Source: JBBRNH01 sp038230415
Lineage (GTDB): Bacteria > Bacteroidota > Bacteroidia > Cytophagales > Spirosomataceae
Assembly: GCA_038230415.1 (NCBI GenBank)
Contig: JBBRNH010000018.1
Location: 9,372 to 73,371, forward strand
Direction: 5' to 3'
Length of the DNA stretch: 64,000 nt
The position numbers and the translations under genes are program-made. This document shows positions 24,206 through 32,566 of the stretch, in pieces. A model generated the notes under the pieces. The model saw only the letters and a program-made list of their open reading frames with translations, was not told the origin of the DNA and searched no databases. The first letter of the stretch is position 1; every line of letters starts with the position of its first letter.

Positions 24206-25354
24206 TTACGAAACCGTTTTCAGCGCGTCGGCGAAGGCCTGCATCTGCGGCATGGTGCCGAGACTGACGCGGCACCAGTACTGCCCGTCGAATTTCCACT
24301 GCCGGATGCCCACGCTTTGTTCCAGCATCTTCGCCACAAAATCTTCGCCCTTCATTTTGATTGGGAACATCACAAAATTGGCATCTGAGGGCAGGGGTTC
24401 GTAGCCGGTTTCTTTCAGTGTTCTCGCCAGAAACGCCTTTGATTCGGCAGTTTTTCCCAATGACCACCTGATAAAGTCGGTGTCGGGCATACTCGTCAGC
24501 GCGGCCCGCAGCGAGGTCATCGTTAGACCACCGCCGTTGGGCGAAAACGGTGCAATTTTGGCGATCATCTCGGCGGGGGCCAGCAGGTAGCCGATCCGCA
24601 GCCCGGCAAAGCCGTGAACCTTAGAGAATGTTTTGCTGATAATCACGTTTTTTCCGGCCCGAACCAGGTCAACCATACTGGCCGCTTTGGGGCTTGCCAC
24701 GTAATCAATGTAGGCTTCATCCACAAAAACGGGTGTTTTGTCGGCAGTAGCCGAGATAAAGCTGCGTAGTTTAGCCGGGTCGGTCAGGATCGCCGTTGGG
24801 TTGTTGGGGTTGCACAGATACACGAGACTGGTTTTGCCGGTCACGCGGTCGCTGAGTTTTTGCAGGTTTTGGTCGTAGGCATCGGCGGCCACGAGTGGCA
24901 CCCGTTCGGCAATCATGCCGTGTTTGATGGCGGCACGGGGCAGGGCTTCAAACGTCGGGTCAGGAAAAACGAAGTTGTTGCCCGCCGGGGTTTTGTAGGC
25001 AAAATACATGGCAGCAGCGTTGAGCAACTCGCCCGAACCCGCGCCCAGAAGCACACATTCTTCGGGAACGCCTTCGGTTTCGGCCACCATTTTTTTGAAT
25101 TGCCGGGCGTATTCCATCGCGTAGAGGTAGCCTTCGGGGGCGGCTTCGGCAATGGTTTTCAGCACCTTGGGCGACGGCCCGTAGGGATTTTCGTTGGCCG
25201 ACAGCCGGGCCTTGAGGGTGCCGCCTTTGGCAGTTGGCGGCAGAGCAGCGGCTTCGGCATCGAGCCAGGGTTCGCAGTGGCCGGCGGAGGCCGTTGCTAA
25301 GCCAAGACCAGAGAGCATACTGGCACGGAGCCAGTCACGACGGTTTAGATTCAT
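24206..25354 (-). CDS. Tat-exported histidinol-phosphate aminotransferase-like protein
   Basis: A 382-residue fold-type I PLP aminotransferase closest to HisC. It shows SANENPYGPSP near the start of the mature protein, LGAGSGELL, NPNNPTAIL, DEAYIDYV (PLP ring Asp), the Schiff-base Lys245 in SKTFSKVHGFAGLRIGY, and a C-terminal Arg in CRVSLGT. Unlike cytosolic HisC it begins MNLNRRDWLRASMLSGLGLATAS, a twin-arginine signal, so it should be folded with cofactor and exported. The periplasmic role is unknown, and histidine synthesis is unlikely without other his genes. It lies upstream of aroB on the same strand, separated by the 101-bp repeat element, so co-transcription is uncertain. Such exported HisC homologs are known in Bacteroidota and Proteobacteria but rarely studied. 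Confidence 0.88.
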   Translation of the reverse strand: MNLNRRDWLRASMLSGLGLATASAGHCEPWLDAEAAALPPTAKGGTLKARLSANENPYGPSPKVLKTIAEAAPEGYLYAMEYARQFKKMVAETEGVPEECVLLGAGSGELLNAAAMYFAYKTPAGNNFVFPDPTFEALPRAAIKHGMIAERVPLVAADAYDQNLQKLSDRVTGKTSLVYLCNPNNPTAILTDPAKLRSFISATADKTPVFVDEAYIDYVASPKAASMVDLVRAGKNVIISKTFSKVHGFAGLRIGYLLAPAEMIAKIAPFSPNGGGLTMTSLRAALTSMPDTDFIRWSLGKTAESKAFLARTLKETGYEPLPSDANFVMFPIKMKGEDFVAKMLEQSVGIRQWKFDGQYWCRVSLGTMPQMQAFADALKTVS

Positions 25355-25575
25355 AAACGCGGGACGAATTTTGGGATGAAACGTACTAAAATCGGTCAGG
25401 ATACCGGCGCATGACTTCCGCGTGGTCTTGTTGTCTGGTCAAATATAAGGTGTTTACTGCTTCTGTCGCTGTTTTGTTCGTATAAAATCAATAAAAAACC
25501 AATTAAATTTTGAGTATATGGCCTTCGGCAAAATAATAGTCAATTTACCAATCGGATAGTGCAATTCCGGATTAC

Positions 25576-26064
25576 TCAGAAAAACACGCCCCACTCGTCG
25601 GCAATGTCGTTGGTGCGGTCGAAGCTGCTCACCCAGTTCACAAATAGAATCCTGAAATTATCGAGTTCGTCGCGTAGCAGGTTCAGGTATTCGGGTTCGC
25701 AGAGTTCTTCATCTTCGCAGAACGACACCTGGGTTTGCAGGTCGCGGGCATACATTCTGATAATGACGGCGTTTTCCATCCGAATCGAGAACAGATCACC
25801 GCCCTCGGCTCCCACAATTTTGGCGGGCAGCATCATGGCGTTGCCCAGCATCTGCTCGTGCATCATCAGCAGGTCGGCATCGCGGTCAATGGTGGCAACA
25901 ATGGCCTGGGTGATCTCCATCACCTCTTCGGCCTTCAGAAAAACGGGCAGGTTTCGCACCCGCTGATTGTGGGCATCCTGCTCGTGCCGGGCGGCTTCGG
26001 GGTCGTAGTTACCGCCGAAATCACCCCAGTCCAGAAAGCTGTCGTCGTCGTCGTCGAATTGCAT
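25576..26064 (-). CDS. Conserved hypothetical acidic protein
   Basis: A 162-residue soluble acidic protein (begins MQFDDDDDSFLDWGDFGG). It has no signal peptide or membrane segment, and predicted mostly helical with a heptad-like stretch (VMEITQAIVATIDRDADLLMMHEQMLGNAMMLPAKIVGAEGG). I do not recognise a domain. The ATG is well placed, 69 bases from the divergent DUF2721 gene, and codon usage matches the neighbours. The downstream gap to the aminotransferase start (25355-25575) is AT-rich with nothing I can support. Likely a real lineage-specific gene; function unknown. Confidence 0.75.
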   Translation of the reverse strand: MQFDDDDDSFLDWGDFGGNYDPEAARHEQDAHNQRVRNLPVFLKAEEVMEITQAIVATIDRDADLLMMHEQMLGNAMMLPAKIVGAEGGDLFSIRMENAVIIRMYARDLQTQVSFCEDEELCEPEYLNLLRDELDNFRILFVNWVSSFDRTNDIADEWGVFF

Positions 26065-26133
26065 AGCGATTGAGCCGTTAGTCGGTTTTACAAAAAAACG
26101 GAATCGTTTTGCAAAAGCAAAGGTTTTCTGTTT

Positions 26134-26604
26134 ATGGAACTCACCGTTAGCACCCCGGCCCTGTTATTTTCGACCGTATCGCTGTTGATGATCGCGTTTA
26201 CGAATCGGTTTCTGGCAATTTCGAGCCTGATTCGGGATTTGCACGAAAAATTCAGAAGCACGCCCGATAAAGTCTATGTGGCCCAGATAAAAAATCTGCA
26301 CCGGCGGCTGTTGCTCATCCGCAACATTCAGATCACGGCGGTGATGAGCCTGTTACTCAGTGCGATCTGTATGTTTGCTATTTTTCAGGGGCAGCAGATG
26401 CTGTCGCGGTGGCTGTTTGGGTCGGCGTTGGGGTTGCAGATTATCGCGCTGGCTATTTCGGCCTTCGAGATTTCGATTTCGATCAACGCCCTGCAAATCG
26501 AACTCAGTGATATGGAAAAAGAACTGGGCCACCACAGTTTTGAGCGCACTGCCGGTCGGTTCTTCTCGTTTCGCCACCGCCACCGCGATGTTACCGCAAA
26601 GTAA
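26134..26604 (+). CDS. DUF2721 membrane protein
   Basis: A 156-residue protein of the DUF2721 family. The N-terminal PALLFSTVSLLMIAFTNRFLAISSLIR is the family's defining segment, followed by a basic coiled stretch with NLHRRLLLIRNIQ and two more hydrophobic helices (ITAVMSLLLSAICMFAIF and ALGLQIIALAISAFEISISINAL). Inner-membrane location with three transmembrane helices is predicted, with a cytoplasmic His/Arg-rich tail. Function of the family is unknown. It is single, divergent from the acidic hypothetical and followed 90 bases later by the SGNH esterase gene. Confidence 0.85.
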   Translation: MELTVSTPALLFSTVSLLMIAFTNRFLAISSLIRDLHEKFRSTPDKVYVAQIKNLHRRLLLIRNIQITAVMSLLLSAICMFAIFQGQQMLSRWLFGSALGLQIIALAISAFEISISINALQIELSDMEKELGHHSFERTAGRFFSFRHRHRDVTAK

Positions 26605-26694
26605 TTTTACCATTAAAATCCAATTACTTACGCCCGATAGTCTACCGTAACGCTGTACATTCGTTTGGTATTTTGGTGAAACGAGCAGTAGATC

Positions 26695-28662
26695 ATGCAA
26701 ATGACTAAACAGGTGATGGCGGTAATACTGTGGTGGCTGCTATTGGCAAGTCCGGTTTTTGCCCAGCTCGATGTGACCTATCCCATGGAACGGATGGTGC
26801 TTCAGCGCAACAACACCAATCAGGCATCGGTACAGATTGCGGGTAGTTTTTCGCAGGCCATCGACCGGGTCGAAATCCGGCTAACAAACCGAATCAGCAA
26901 CACGCAGGGAACGTGGCTCACGCTGCAAAACAACCCCGCCAACGGGCAGTTTAATGGTTTTTTTACGCTGGACGGGGGCTGGTATCGGTTAGAGGTGCGG
27001 GGCATGAACGGCAGCACCGTTGCTGGCACCGATGCCGTTGAGCGGTTTGGCGTGGGCGAGGTGTTTGCCATTTTCGGCCACTCCAACGCGCAGGGCAGCA
27101 GTTGTGGCGATGGCACCTGGACATACACCGGCCCCAATCTTTGTGCTTCGCTTGATGGTGCGGTTGATGACCGGGTGACCTGTGTTCGGCTCAATGAAAA
27201 CAACTCGGCAACTTTTCAATCGCCTTCTTTTTCGCAGTATGAAGGTACGGCCAACACCGATTACCTGCCGGGACTGATTGGTTTTGAGCAGTTGGGGACT
27301 TACGTGGGCCTGTCTCCGTTTGCCAAATTTGCCTGGTACTGGGGCAAACTCGGCGATCTGCTGGTGCAGCAGTTGGGCGTTCCGGTGCTGTTTTACAACG
27401 CGGGTTTTGGCGGAACAAAAATGGAATACGCCTACAAATCAGCGTATGACATACCATTTTGCCATTCATTTGTGCGCTATGATTTGCGGATGCCCTACGC
27501 CAACCTCCGCAACCTGATGAACCTTTACGTGCCAACCACCGGGCTGCGGGCGGTGCTGCTCCAGCACGGCGAGAATGATTACGAAAGCACGTATAACGAA
27601 CTCAAAACGTATCATTACGGCGTTATCAATAAATTCCGCACTGAATTTTCGGTGCCGAATATGGCCTGGCTCATTGCCACGTCGTCGTACCGGGGCATTA
27701 CGTTCAGCAATGTACGCGATGCTCAGCGCGATGTTTCGCACGATGCCAATTACCCGTATAACTTGCCCGGCCCCGATCTTGACCTCATCACCGACCGGCC
27801 CGACAATATTCACTTTTCGCCCAACGGACAGCAGCAGGTGGCCCAGGCCTGGTATAATTATATCACCGGCACTATTACCGTACCGGGCAGCGGGGCCAGT
27901 GCGGCTTTTCTGACTTATACGCAACCAACCGGCCCCCAAGCCCAACCCCTCGCCAGTATTTCCTGTGCGCCCAACAACCAGCTTGCGCTGACACTGCCCG
28001 GCGGTTATGGCGGCAGTTACCTCTGGAACACGGGGGAAGTAACGCAATCACTGACGCAGGGAACAGGGACGTACTCGGCCCGGCTCCGCAGCATTATTCA
28101 GGTGAATACCTTAGCTTCACAATCCGGCTCGCCGGAGAATTGCACGGTTGTTGCGGCTGTCCAGACTATTCCCGGTAAGGTATTTTTCCCGCCTGCCATA
28201 ACGGTGCCAGCCACCGTAAAACCAGCCGCGCCCGTTGTGAGTCCGCTGGCTGTTTCGCTGTGCGCCGGGCAAAGTGCGGTGCTGATGGCAACGGCTACTA
28301 CCAATTCGGTTCGGTGGAACACCAATGCCCAGACCGGCAGTATTACGGTGCAGAATCCCGGCAACTACTCGGTGCAGGCCATAAACCCGGTGTACGGCTG
28401 TGAATCGAACGCGGCACCGGCCAGCGTGTTTATGATCAGCGGCACCGGGCCAGTCATTAACAGTGTGCAGCCCGGCCTCTGGAATAACCCGGCCACGTGG
28501 TCGTGCAGTTGCGTACCGGGCGAGTGCAACCCGGTGGTGATAAACCACACCATAACGCTGGATAATGGCTACGCAGCGCGGGCGCAACGGGTAATATACG
28601 GCGGAGGTCTGTTGCAGTTTGGCACGGGCGCGTCGGTGCGGGTAGGCCAGATTACCAACTGA
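26695..28662 (+). CDS. Secreted SGNH/sialate-O-acetylesterase-like hydrolase
   Basis: A 655-residue secreted protein with Sec signal (cut after VFAQ, residue ~24). After an N-terminal beta domain comes an SGNH hydrolase core: block I with nucleophile Ser130 in FGHSNAQGSS (sialate-O-acetylesterase-like GxSNxxG), an oxyanion loop NAGFGGTKMEYAY, block III-like HGENDYES, and the catalytic D370-x-x-H373 in DNIHFSPNG. Deacetylation of surface or dietary glycans is the likely reaction. The second half has Ig-like or PKD-like modules (LWNTGEVTQSLTQGTGTYSAR; VRWNTNAQTGSITVQNPGNYSVQA), then a ~60-residue C-terminal module (GLWNNPATWS...) that is also found at the end of the DUF1501 protein. The start could also be ATG 26701. 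Confidence 0.82.
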   Translation: MQMTKQVMAVILWWLLLASPVFAQLDVTYPMERMVLQRNNTNQASVQIAGSFSQAIDRVEIRLTNRISNTQGTWLTLQNNPANGQFNGFFTLDGGWYRLEVRGMNGSTVAGTDAVERFGVGEVFAIFGHSNAQGSSCGDGTWTYTGPNLCASLDGAVDDRVTCVRLNENNSATFQSPSFSQYEGTANTDYLPGLIGFEQLGTYVGLSPFAKFAWYWGKLGDLLVQQLGVPVLFYNAGFGGTKMEYAYKSAYDIPFCHSFVRYDLRMPYANLRNLMNLYVPTTGLRAVLLQHGENDYESTYNELKTYHYGVINKFRTEFSVPNMAWLIATSSYRGITFSNVRDAQRDVSHDANYPYNLPGPDLDLITDRPDNIHFSPNGQQQVAQAWYNYITGTITVPGSGASAAFLTYTQPTGPQAQPLASISCAPNNQLALTLPGGYGGSYLWNTGEVTQSLTQGTGTYSARLRSIIQVNTLASQSGSPENCTVVAAVQTIPGKVFFPPAITVPATVKPAAPVVSPLAVSLCAGQSAVLMATATTNSVRWNTNAQTGSITVQNPGNYSVQAINPVYGCESNAAPASVFMISGTGPVINSVQPGLWNNPATWSCSCVPGECNPVVINHTITLDNGYAARAQRVIYGGGLLQFGTGASVRVGQITN

Positions 28663-28734
28663 GGGTCTCGCTCAAATAGCTGTGTAGCTTACGTAACGGG
28701 CGCAGAAACTCGCCGGGCCGGGCCGGTTTGGTAG

Positions 28735-28742
28735 TACCTTTG
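28735..28742 (+). promoter_or_regulatory. -7 promoter box TACCTTTG
   Basis: Exact TAnnTTTG match ending 19 bases before the ridA ATG. No clear -33 element at the expected distance. Confidence 0.45.
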
Positions 28743-28761
28743 CCAACCAAATCAGTACATC

Positions 28762-29130
28762 ATGACACCCGAAATCATATACACTGCCCAGGCCCCGGCA
28801 CCCATCGGGCCATACAGTCAGGCCGTGAAAGCCGGTAATTTCCTGTTCGTATCGGGCCAGATCGCGGCTGAACTTGCCCCATTAGGCGACATCCGGGCCG
28901 AGACCCGGCAGGTGATGGCAAACATCGGGGCCATTCTGAGCGAAGCCGGAATGACCTGCGCCAACATCGTGAAGAGCAGCATCTTCGTGAAAGACCTCAC
29001 CAATTTCGGGGCTATCAATGAGGTGTACGGTACGTTTTTCACGGCCAATCCGCCAGCGCGGGAAACGGTTGAAGTAGCCCGGTTGCCGAAAGATGTAAAT
29101 GTAGAAATTTCTGTTATCGCCGTTTTATAG
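28762..29130 (+). CDS. ridA: RidA family enamine/imine deaminase
   Basis: A 122-residue RidA (YjgF/YER057c/UK114) protein, which hydrolyses reactive 2-aminoacrylate and related imines made by PLP enzymes, protecting them from damage. The family core is present: APIGPYSQAVKAGNFLFVSGQI, the helix QVMANIGAILSEAGMTCANIVKSSIFVKDL, and the active-site arginine in NPPARETVEVARLPKDVNVEI. It is the usual homotrimer length and has its own -7 box. gltX follows on the same strand after a 135-base gap occupied by an inverted-repeat element, so read-through is possible. Confidence 0.95.
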   Translation: MTPEIIYTAQAPAPIGPYSQAVKAGNFLFVSGQIAAELAPLGDIRAETRQVMANIGAILSEAGMTCANIVKSSIFVKDLTNFGAINEVYGTFFTANPPARETVEVARLPKDVNVEISVIAVL

Positions 29131-29137
29131 CACGCAG

Positions 29138-29254
29138 AAAAATAGAACGCAGATGACGCAGATTTAAAAGGATTTACACAGATTTTATATTCCTATTTCA
29201 GAAAAGGAATCTGCGAAAATTCCTTTAAATCTGCGTCATCTGCGTTCTATTTTT
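29138..29254. repeat. Inverted-repeat element with perfect 31-bp arms before gltX
   Basis: Arms 29138-29168 and 29224-29254 are exact inverted copies. Each carries the GCAGATGACGCAGATTT type of short repeat seen across many Bacteroidota genomes. It occupies nearly the whole ridA-gltX gap and ends 11 bases before the gltX ATG. Confidence 0.9.
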
Positions 29255-29265
29255 TACTCTTCACT

Positions 29266-30801
29266 ATGTCTGTTCGCGTTCGTTTTGCACCCAGCCCCAC
29301 CGGGCCGCTGCACGTTGGCGGGGTTCGCACCGCCCTCTTTAATTACCTGTTTGCCCGAAAAATGGGCGGGCAGATGCTCCTCCGTGTCGAGGATACCGAC
29401 CAGAATCGGTTTGTGCCGGGAGCCGAGGCCTATATTATTGAAGCCCTGCGCTGGGTTGGCATTGAGATTGACGAAGGCGCGGGCGTGGATTATGCCGGTG
29501 AGCCGGGGCCAAACGGTCCCTACCGGCAGTCGGAACGGCGCGAAATTTACCAGGCCGAGGCCACGCGGCTCGTTGAAGAAGGCAAAGCATATTACGCCTT
29601 CGACACGGCTGATGAATTAGACGCGATGCGCCAACGGCTCGAAGCGGCCAACGCACCGGCGGCTCAATACAACGCCATCACCCGGTTGCAGATGAAAAAC
29701 GCCCTCACGCTGCCTCCCGCCGAGGTGCAGAGCCGCATCGCCAACGGCGAGGCCCACGTGATTCGGCTCAAAACGCCCCTCAAAGAAGAAATCCGGCTCA
29801 ACGACATCGTGCGGGGCTGGGTAACGGTGCATTCGTCGGCCATTGATGATAAGGTACTGCTCAAATCAGACGGGTTGCCCACCTATCACCTCGCCAACAT
29901 TGTTGACGACCATCTGATGGGCATTACCCACGTTATCAGGGGCGAAGAATGGCTGCCGTCGGCTCCGTTGCACGTGCTGCTGTATCGGTACTTGGGCTGG
30001 GAAGATACGATGCCGCGCTTTGCCCACCTGCCGCTGCTGCTCAAACCCGAAGGCAGCGGCAAACTCAGCAAGCGCGATGCTGACCTCGGCGGCTTCCCGA
30101 TTTTTCCGCTGCAATGGACCGACCCGGCAACGGGCGTGGTGGCGCGGGGCTTCCGCGAGGATGGCTACCGGCCCGAAGCCCTCGTGAATTTTCTGGCTCT
30201 GCTGGGCTGGAACCCCGGCACGGAACAGGAAATCTTCTCGATGGATGAACTCATTGCCGCCTTTGACATTGACAAGATTCACAAAGGCGGGGCGCGGTTC
30301 GAGATCGAGAAAGCCAAGTGGTTCAACCAGCATTATATTCGCCAACTGCCCGATTCAGACCTGGCTCCGGTGGTGATGCAGCAGGCTACCGAAGCCGGTT
30401 TTGCCTGTTCGCTCGAAAAAGCGACCCAAATTACCGCCCTGCTCAAAGGCCGTATTACCTTTGCCAACGAGTTATTTGCCGAGGCCCGCACCATTTTTTA
30501 TGCGCCAACCGAATACGACCCGGCCATTGTGTCGGCAAAGTGGAACGACGACGCAAAACGGGCGGCCACCGTTTTCGGCGATGCACTGACGGGGTATAAC
30601 GGCCTGTTTGCGGCTGACGAGATTAAGCATCTTTTGGCCGACACGCTGCAACAGGCGGGCATTAAGCAGGGAAAAGTGATGCAGGCCATGCGGCTCGCCC
30701 TGACCGGCTCCGGCATCGGCCCGGACATGATGCTGACGATGGAGATTATCGGAAAAGACGAGGTGATGGCAAGGCTGGAAAAAGCGTTGGCTGATATATG
30801 A
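29266..30801 (+). CDS. gltX: Glutamyl-tRNA synthetase
   Basis: A 511-residue class I aminoacyl-tRNA synthetase that charges tRNA-Glu. The HIGH-type motif is HVGG (residues 16-19, in APSPTGPLHVGG), with RVEDTDQNR behind it. The KMSKS loop is KLSKRD (266-271). The C-terminal helical anticodon-binding part is complete (ending MLTMEIIGKDEVMARLEKAL). The length suits the discriminating bacterial type. The ribosome-binding region overlaps the tail of the 31-bp inverted repeat, which could fold over the start. Downstream is a 328-base gap with a decayed gene and ATATAC-rich repeats. Confidence 0.97.
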   Translation: MSVRVRFAPSPTGPLHVGGVRTALFNYLFARKMGGQMLLRVEDTDQNRFVPGAEAYIIEALRWVGIEIDEGAGVDYAGEPGPNGPYRQSERREIYQAEATRLVEEGKAYYAFDTADELDAMRQRLEAANAPAAQYNAITRLQMKNALTLPPAEVQSRIANGEAHVIRLKTPLKEEIRLNDIVRGWVTVHSSAIDDKVLLKSDGLPTYHLANIVDDHLMGITHVIRGEEWLPSAPLHVLLYRYLGWEDTMPRFAHLPLLLKPEGSGKLSKRDADLGGFPIFPLQWTDPATGVVARGFREDGYRPEALVNFLALLGWNPGTEQEIFSMDELIAAFDIDKIHKGGARFEIEKAKWFNQHYIRQLPDSDLAPVVMQQATEAGFACSLEKATQITALLKGRITFANELFAEARTIFYAPTEYDPAIVSAKWNDDAKRAATVFGDALTGYNGLFAADEIKHLLADTLQQAGIKQGKVMQAMRLALTGSGIGPDMMLTMEIIGKDEVMARLEKALADI

Positions 30802-30864
30802 TATAGTGTGTATGATGTATGATATTCGTTACCTCACTCTTTCAATTTATGCCTACCGTAAACC

Positions 30865-31008
30865 ATGACTCTTAAACCAAACATCACCAGAGAAAAAAGT
30901 TTCGCCCTGGCAATCCGGGTAGTGAACCTGAACAAATACCTTCATGCAGAGGCTATGCTTAAAATTATCAAAAGCGTAATTCTGACAAAGAAGCAAAACA
31001 AGAAATGA
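30865..31008 (+). pseudogene. Remnant of a four-helix-bundle (23S IVS-type) protein gene
   Basis: A 47-codon frame whose first ~24 residues (MTLKPNITREKSFALAIRVV...NKYL) match the start of the four-helix-bundle/S23 family (typically ...KEKSFAFAVRIVNLYKYL...), while the rest (AEAMLKIIKSVILTKKQNKK) resembles the C-terminal helix. The central ~70 residues with the conserved SGTSIGAN region are absent, so an internal deletion is inferred. It lies in a repeat-rich gap. The family recall is from memory and not aligned. Confidence 0.6.
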
Positions 31009-31009
31009 C

Positions 31010-31126
31010 GATGTACGGTATATGATGTGTGGTATATGATGTATCTCCCAATAGGTACACCGTACACCGTATACCATATATCATACACCGTATACCATAT
31101 ATCATACATCGTACCTCATACATCAA
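31010..31126. repeat. ATATAC-rich direct and inverted repeats
   Basis: Two exact 21-bp direct copies (31063-31083 and 31084-31104), a third partial one after, and inverted counterparts at about 31010-31043 (GGTATATGATGT). A similar GTATGATGTATGAT stretch lies at 30808-30826 on the other side of the gene remnant. Confidence 0.8.
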
Positions 31127-31129
31127 AAA

Positions 31130-31456
31130 GTGGCAAAGAAAAAAATAGACGAAAACGAAAAGCCCCGCGTCCATAAAGACCTCGAAGGCTTTGATATCCA
31201 GATCAATTCGTTCGGTGAAATCACCACGAGTTTTGAAATTGATAAAATCAATCAGTTTCTCAACCGTGCCGTTGACGATAAAAAACTCCGCCACCGCGAC
31301 GACCTGAAAACCCTCCGGGGCGAAAAACCCGACGACCCGGCCACTGCGCCCACTGATACCGACGCGCCCGATGCCGACCTGGAAGCCGACAACGAAGAAC
31401 TGCCTGATGAGAAACTTCTTGGCGAAGAATTGGGCGAAGACGACCTTAAAAACTGA
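31130..31456 (+). CDS. Small acidic conserved hypothetical protein
   Basis: A 108-residue soluble protein starting at GTG 31130 (MAKKKIDENEKPRVHKDLEGFDIQIN). The first half is structured and ordered-looking, with GFDIQINSFGEITTSFEIDKINQFLNRAVDDKKLRHRDDL; the second half is Asp/Glu/Pro-rich and probably disordered. No domain recognised, but proteins of this form (K-rich start, ...LDGFDIxINxFGEI...INxFL...) occur across Cytophagales. The start codon lies four bases after the end of the ATATAC repeats, so the repeats make up its 5' leader. A small terminator follows at 31483-31505. Confidence 0.72.
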   Translation: MAKKKIDENEKPRVHKDLEGFDIQINSFGEITTSFEIDKINQFLNRAVDDKKLRHRDDLKTLRGEKPDDPATAPTDTDAPDADLEADNEELPDEKLLGEELGEDDLKN

Positions 31457-31482
31457 TTTTCGCGCCGTTCGTACAAAAACTG

Positions 31483-31505
31483 CCCGGCCAATTGTGCCGG
31501 GTTTT
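31483..31505 (+). terminator. Short intrinsic terminator
   Basis: CCCGGC/GCCGGG stem (31483-31488 with 31496-31501) followed by TTTT, 27 bases after the upstream stop. Confidence 0.6.
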
Positions 31506-31560
31506 GTAGTTTTCGGCCCGGCAGGAAATCTTAAACCAAACGCTAAACCTGTTTATAACC

Positions 31561-32337
31561 ATGACCTCTCACGAAATTGATTACCGCATCATCGGCGAAG
31601 ACATTCAGATTGTCGAAATCGAGTTAGACCCCAACGAAACCGTGATTGCCGAAGCCGGGGCCATGCTCTTTATGGAAGACGGCATTACGTTCGAGACCAA
31701 AATGGGCGACGGCTCCCAGCCCAATCAGGGCTTTATGGGCAAGTTGCTTCAGGCGGGTTCGCGGGTGATTATGGGCGAATCATTGTTTATGACCCACTTC
31801 ACCAACCGGGGCAGTGGCAAGCGGAAGGTGGCATTTGCGGCTCCGTATCCCGGCACGGTGATGCCCATGAACCTCGGCAACCTGTATGGCAATACGCTCA
31901 TTGTGCAGCGCGATGCATTTCTGTGCGCGGCCCTCGGCACCGGCCTGAGCATTCACCTGAACCAGAAAATCGGGGCCGGGTTTTTCGGGGGCGAAGGCTT
32001 CATCCTGCAAAAAATTCAGGGCGATGGCATGGCTTTCGTTCATGCCGGGGGCGTGGTGATCGAGCGGCAACTCAACAACGAAACCCTGCGCGTGGATACC
32101 GGCTGCGTGGTGGCGTTTGAGCCGCAGGTCTCGTTCGACATCGAGCGGTCGGGCGGGTTGCGGAGCATGGTATTCGGGGGCGAGGGTATTTTTGTGGCAA
32201 CGCTGCGTGGCACGGGCCGCGTCTGGATTCAGTCAATGCCGATCTCGAAACTCATTCAGCGGCTGTCGGTTGGCGGGGGCAATGCCACCAAAGAAGGCGG
32301 CTCGGTGCTGGGCGGCATGGGGAGGTTGTTTGAGTGA
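31561..32337 (+). CDS. TIGR00266/AIM24 family protein
   Basis: A 258-residue protein of the TIGR00266/AIM24 family. It begins with the typical IIGEDIQIVEIELDPNETVIAEAGAMLFM, followed by the glycine-rich strands (GESLFMTHFTN; KVAFAAPYPGTVMPMNL; IGAGFFGGEGFILQKIQGDGMAFVHAGG) and ends in a Gly-rich tail. The fold is a trimeric double-psi/beta-sandwich type seen in structural genomics. No enzyme activity is established; the yeast relative AIM24 is a mitochondrial inner-membrane organisation factor. Monocistronic, converging on the 59-residue gene over a strong hairpin. Confidence 0.9.
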   Translation: MTSHEIDYRIIGEDIQIVEIELDPNETVIAEAGAMLFMEDGITFETKMGDGSQPNQGFMGKLLQAGSRVIMGESLFMTHFTNRGSGKRKVAFAAPYPGTVMPMNLGNLYGNTLIVQRDAFLCAALGTGLSIHLNQKIGAGFFGGEGFILQKIQGDGMAFVHAGGVVIERQLNNETLRVDTGCVVAFEPQVSFDIERSGGLRSMVFGGEGIFVATLRGTGRVWIQSMPISKLIQRLSVGGGNATKEGGSVLGGMGRLFE

Positions 32338-32344
32338 ACAGATA

Positions 32345-32375
32345 CCCGGACGCTGCCCAAAATGCAGCGTCCGGG
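32345..32375. terminator. Bidirectional hairpin
   Basis: Perfect 11-bp stem (32345-32355 with 32365-32375) and a nine-base loop between two convergent genes. There is no long T-run. Confidence 0.65.
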
Positions 32376-32381
32376 CATGGG

Positions 32382-32561
32382 TTAGACTGGTTCGCCAATC
32401 CGACGATTTCTGGTAGTCTTTGCTGTTGCTTTTTGTGGTACTTTGACGCGCTGGCTTTTGAGCTTTGCCATCAAAATCCGAAATTCAGCCAGTTCCTCAT
32501 CTGTCCAGGGCTTCGATTCAATCACGAAGTCAATGTCTGTTGGTTCTTTGATTAAACCCAT
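32382..32561 (-). CDS. 59-residue protein, candidate antitoxin-like partner
   Basis: A short gene starting MGLIKEPTDIDFVIESKPWTD and ending RNRRIGEPV, five bases after the stop of the GNAT-like gene and on the same strand. The core DFVIESKPWTDEELAEF...K matches a pattern I recall for small Bacteroidota proteins (DFxIxxRxxTxEExxxxxxxI) that follow exactly this type of GNAT-like gene. The N-terminal half looks like a short strand plus helix; the C-terminal tail is Lys/Arg-rich. The tight spacing suggests co-translation and a complex with the larger protein. Antitoxin function is inference from gene size and arrangement only. Confidence 0.65.
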   Translation of the reverse strand: MGLIKEPTDIDFVIESKPWTDEELAEFRILMAKLKSQRVKVPQKATAKTTRNRRIGEPV

Positions 32562-32566
32562 TTTAT

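Noticed and set aside
30853..31294. Two minus-strand frames across the ATATAC repeats
   Set aside because: Their translations are low-complexity reading of the repeats (YGIRCMIYGIRC-like) and one runs opposite the acidic hypothetical gene.
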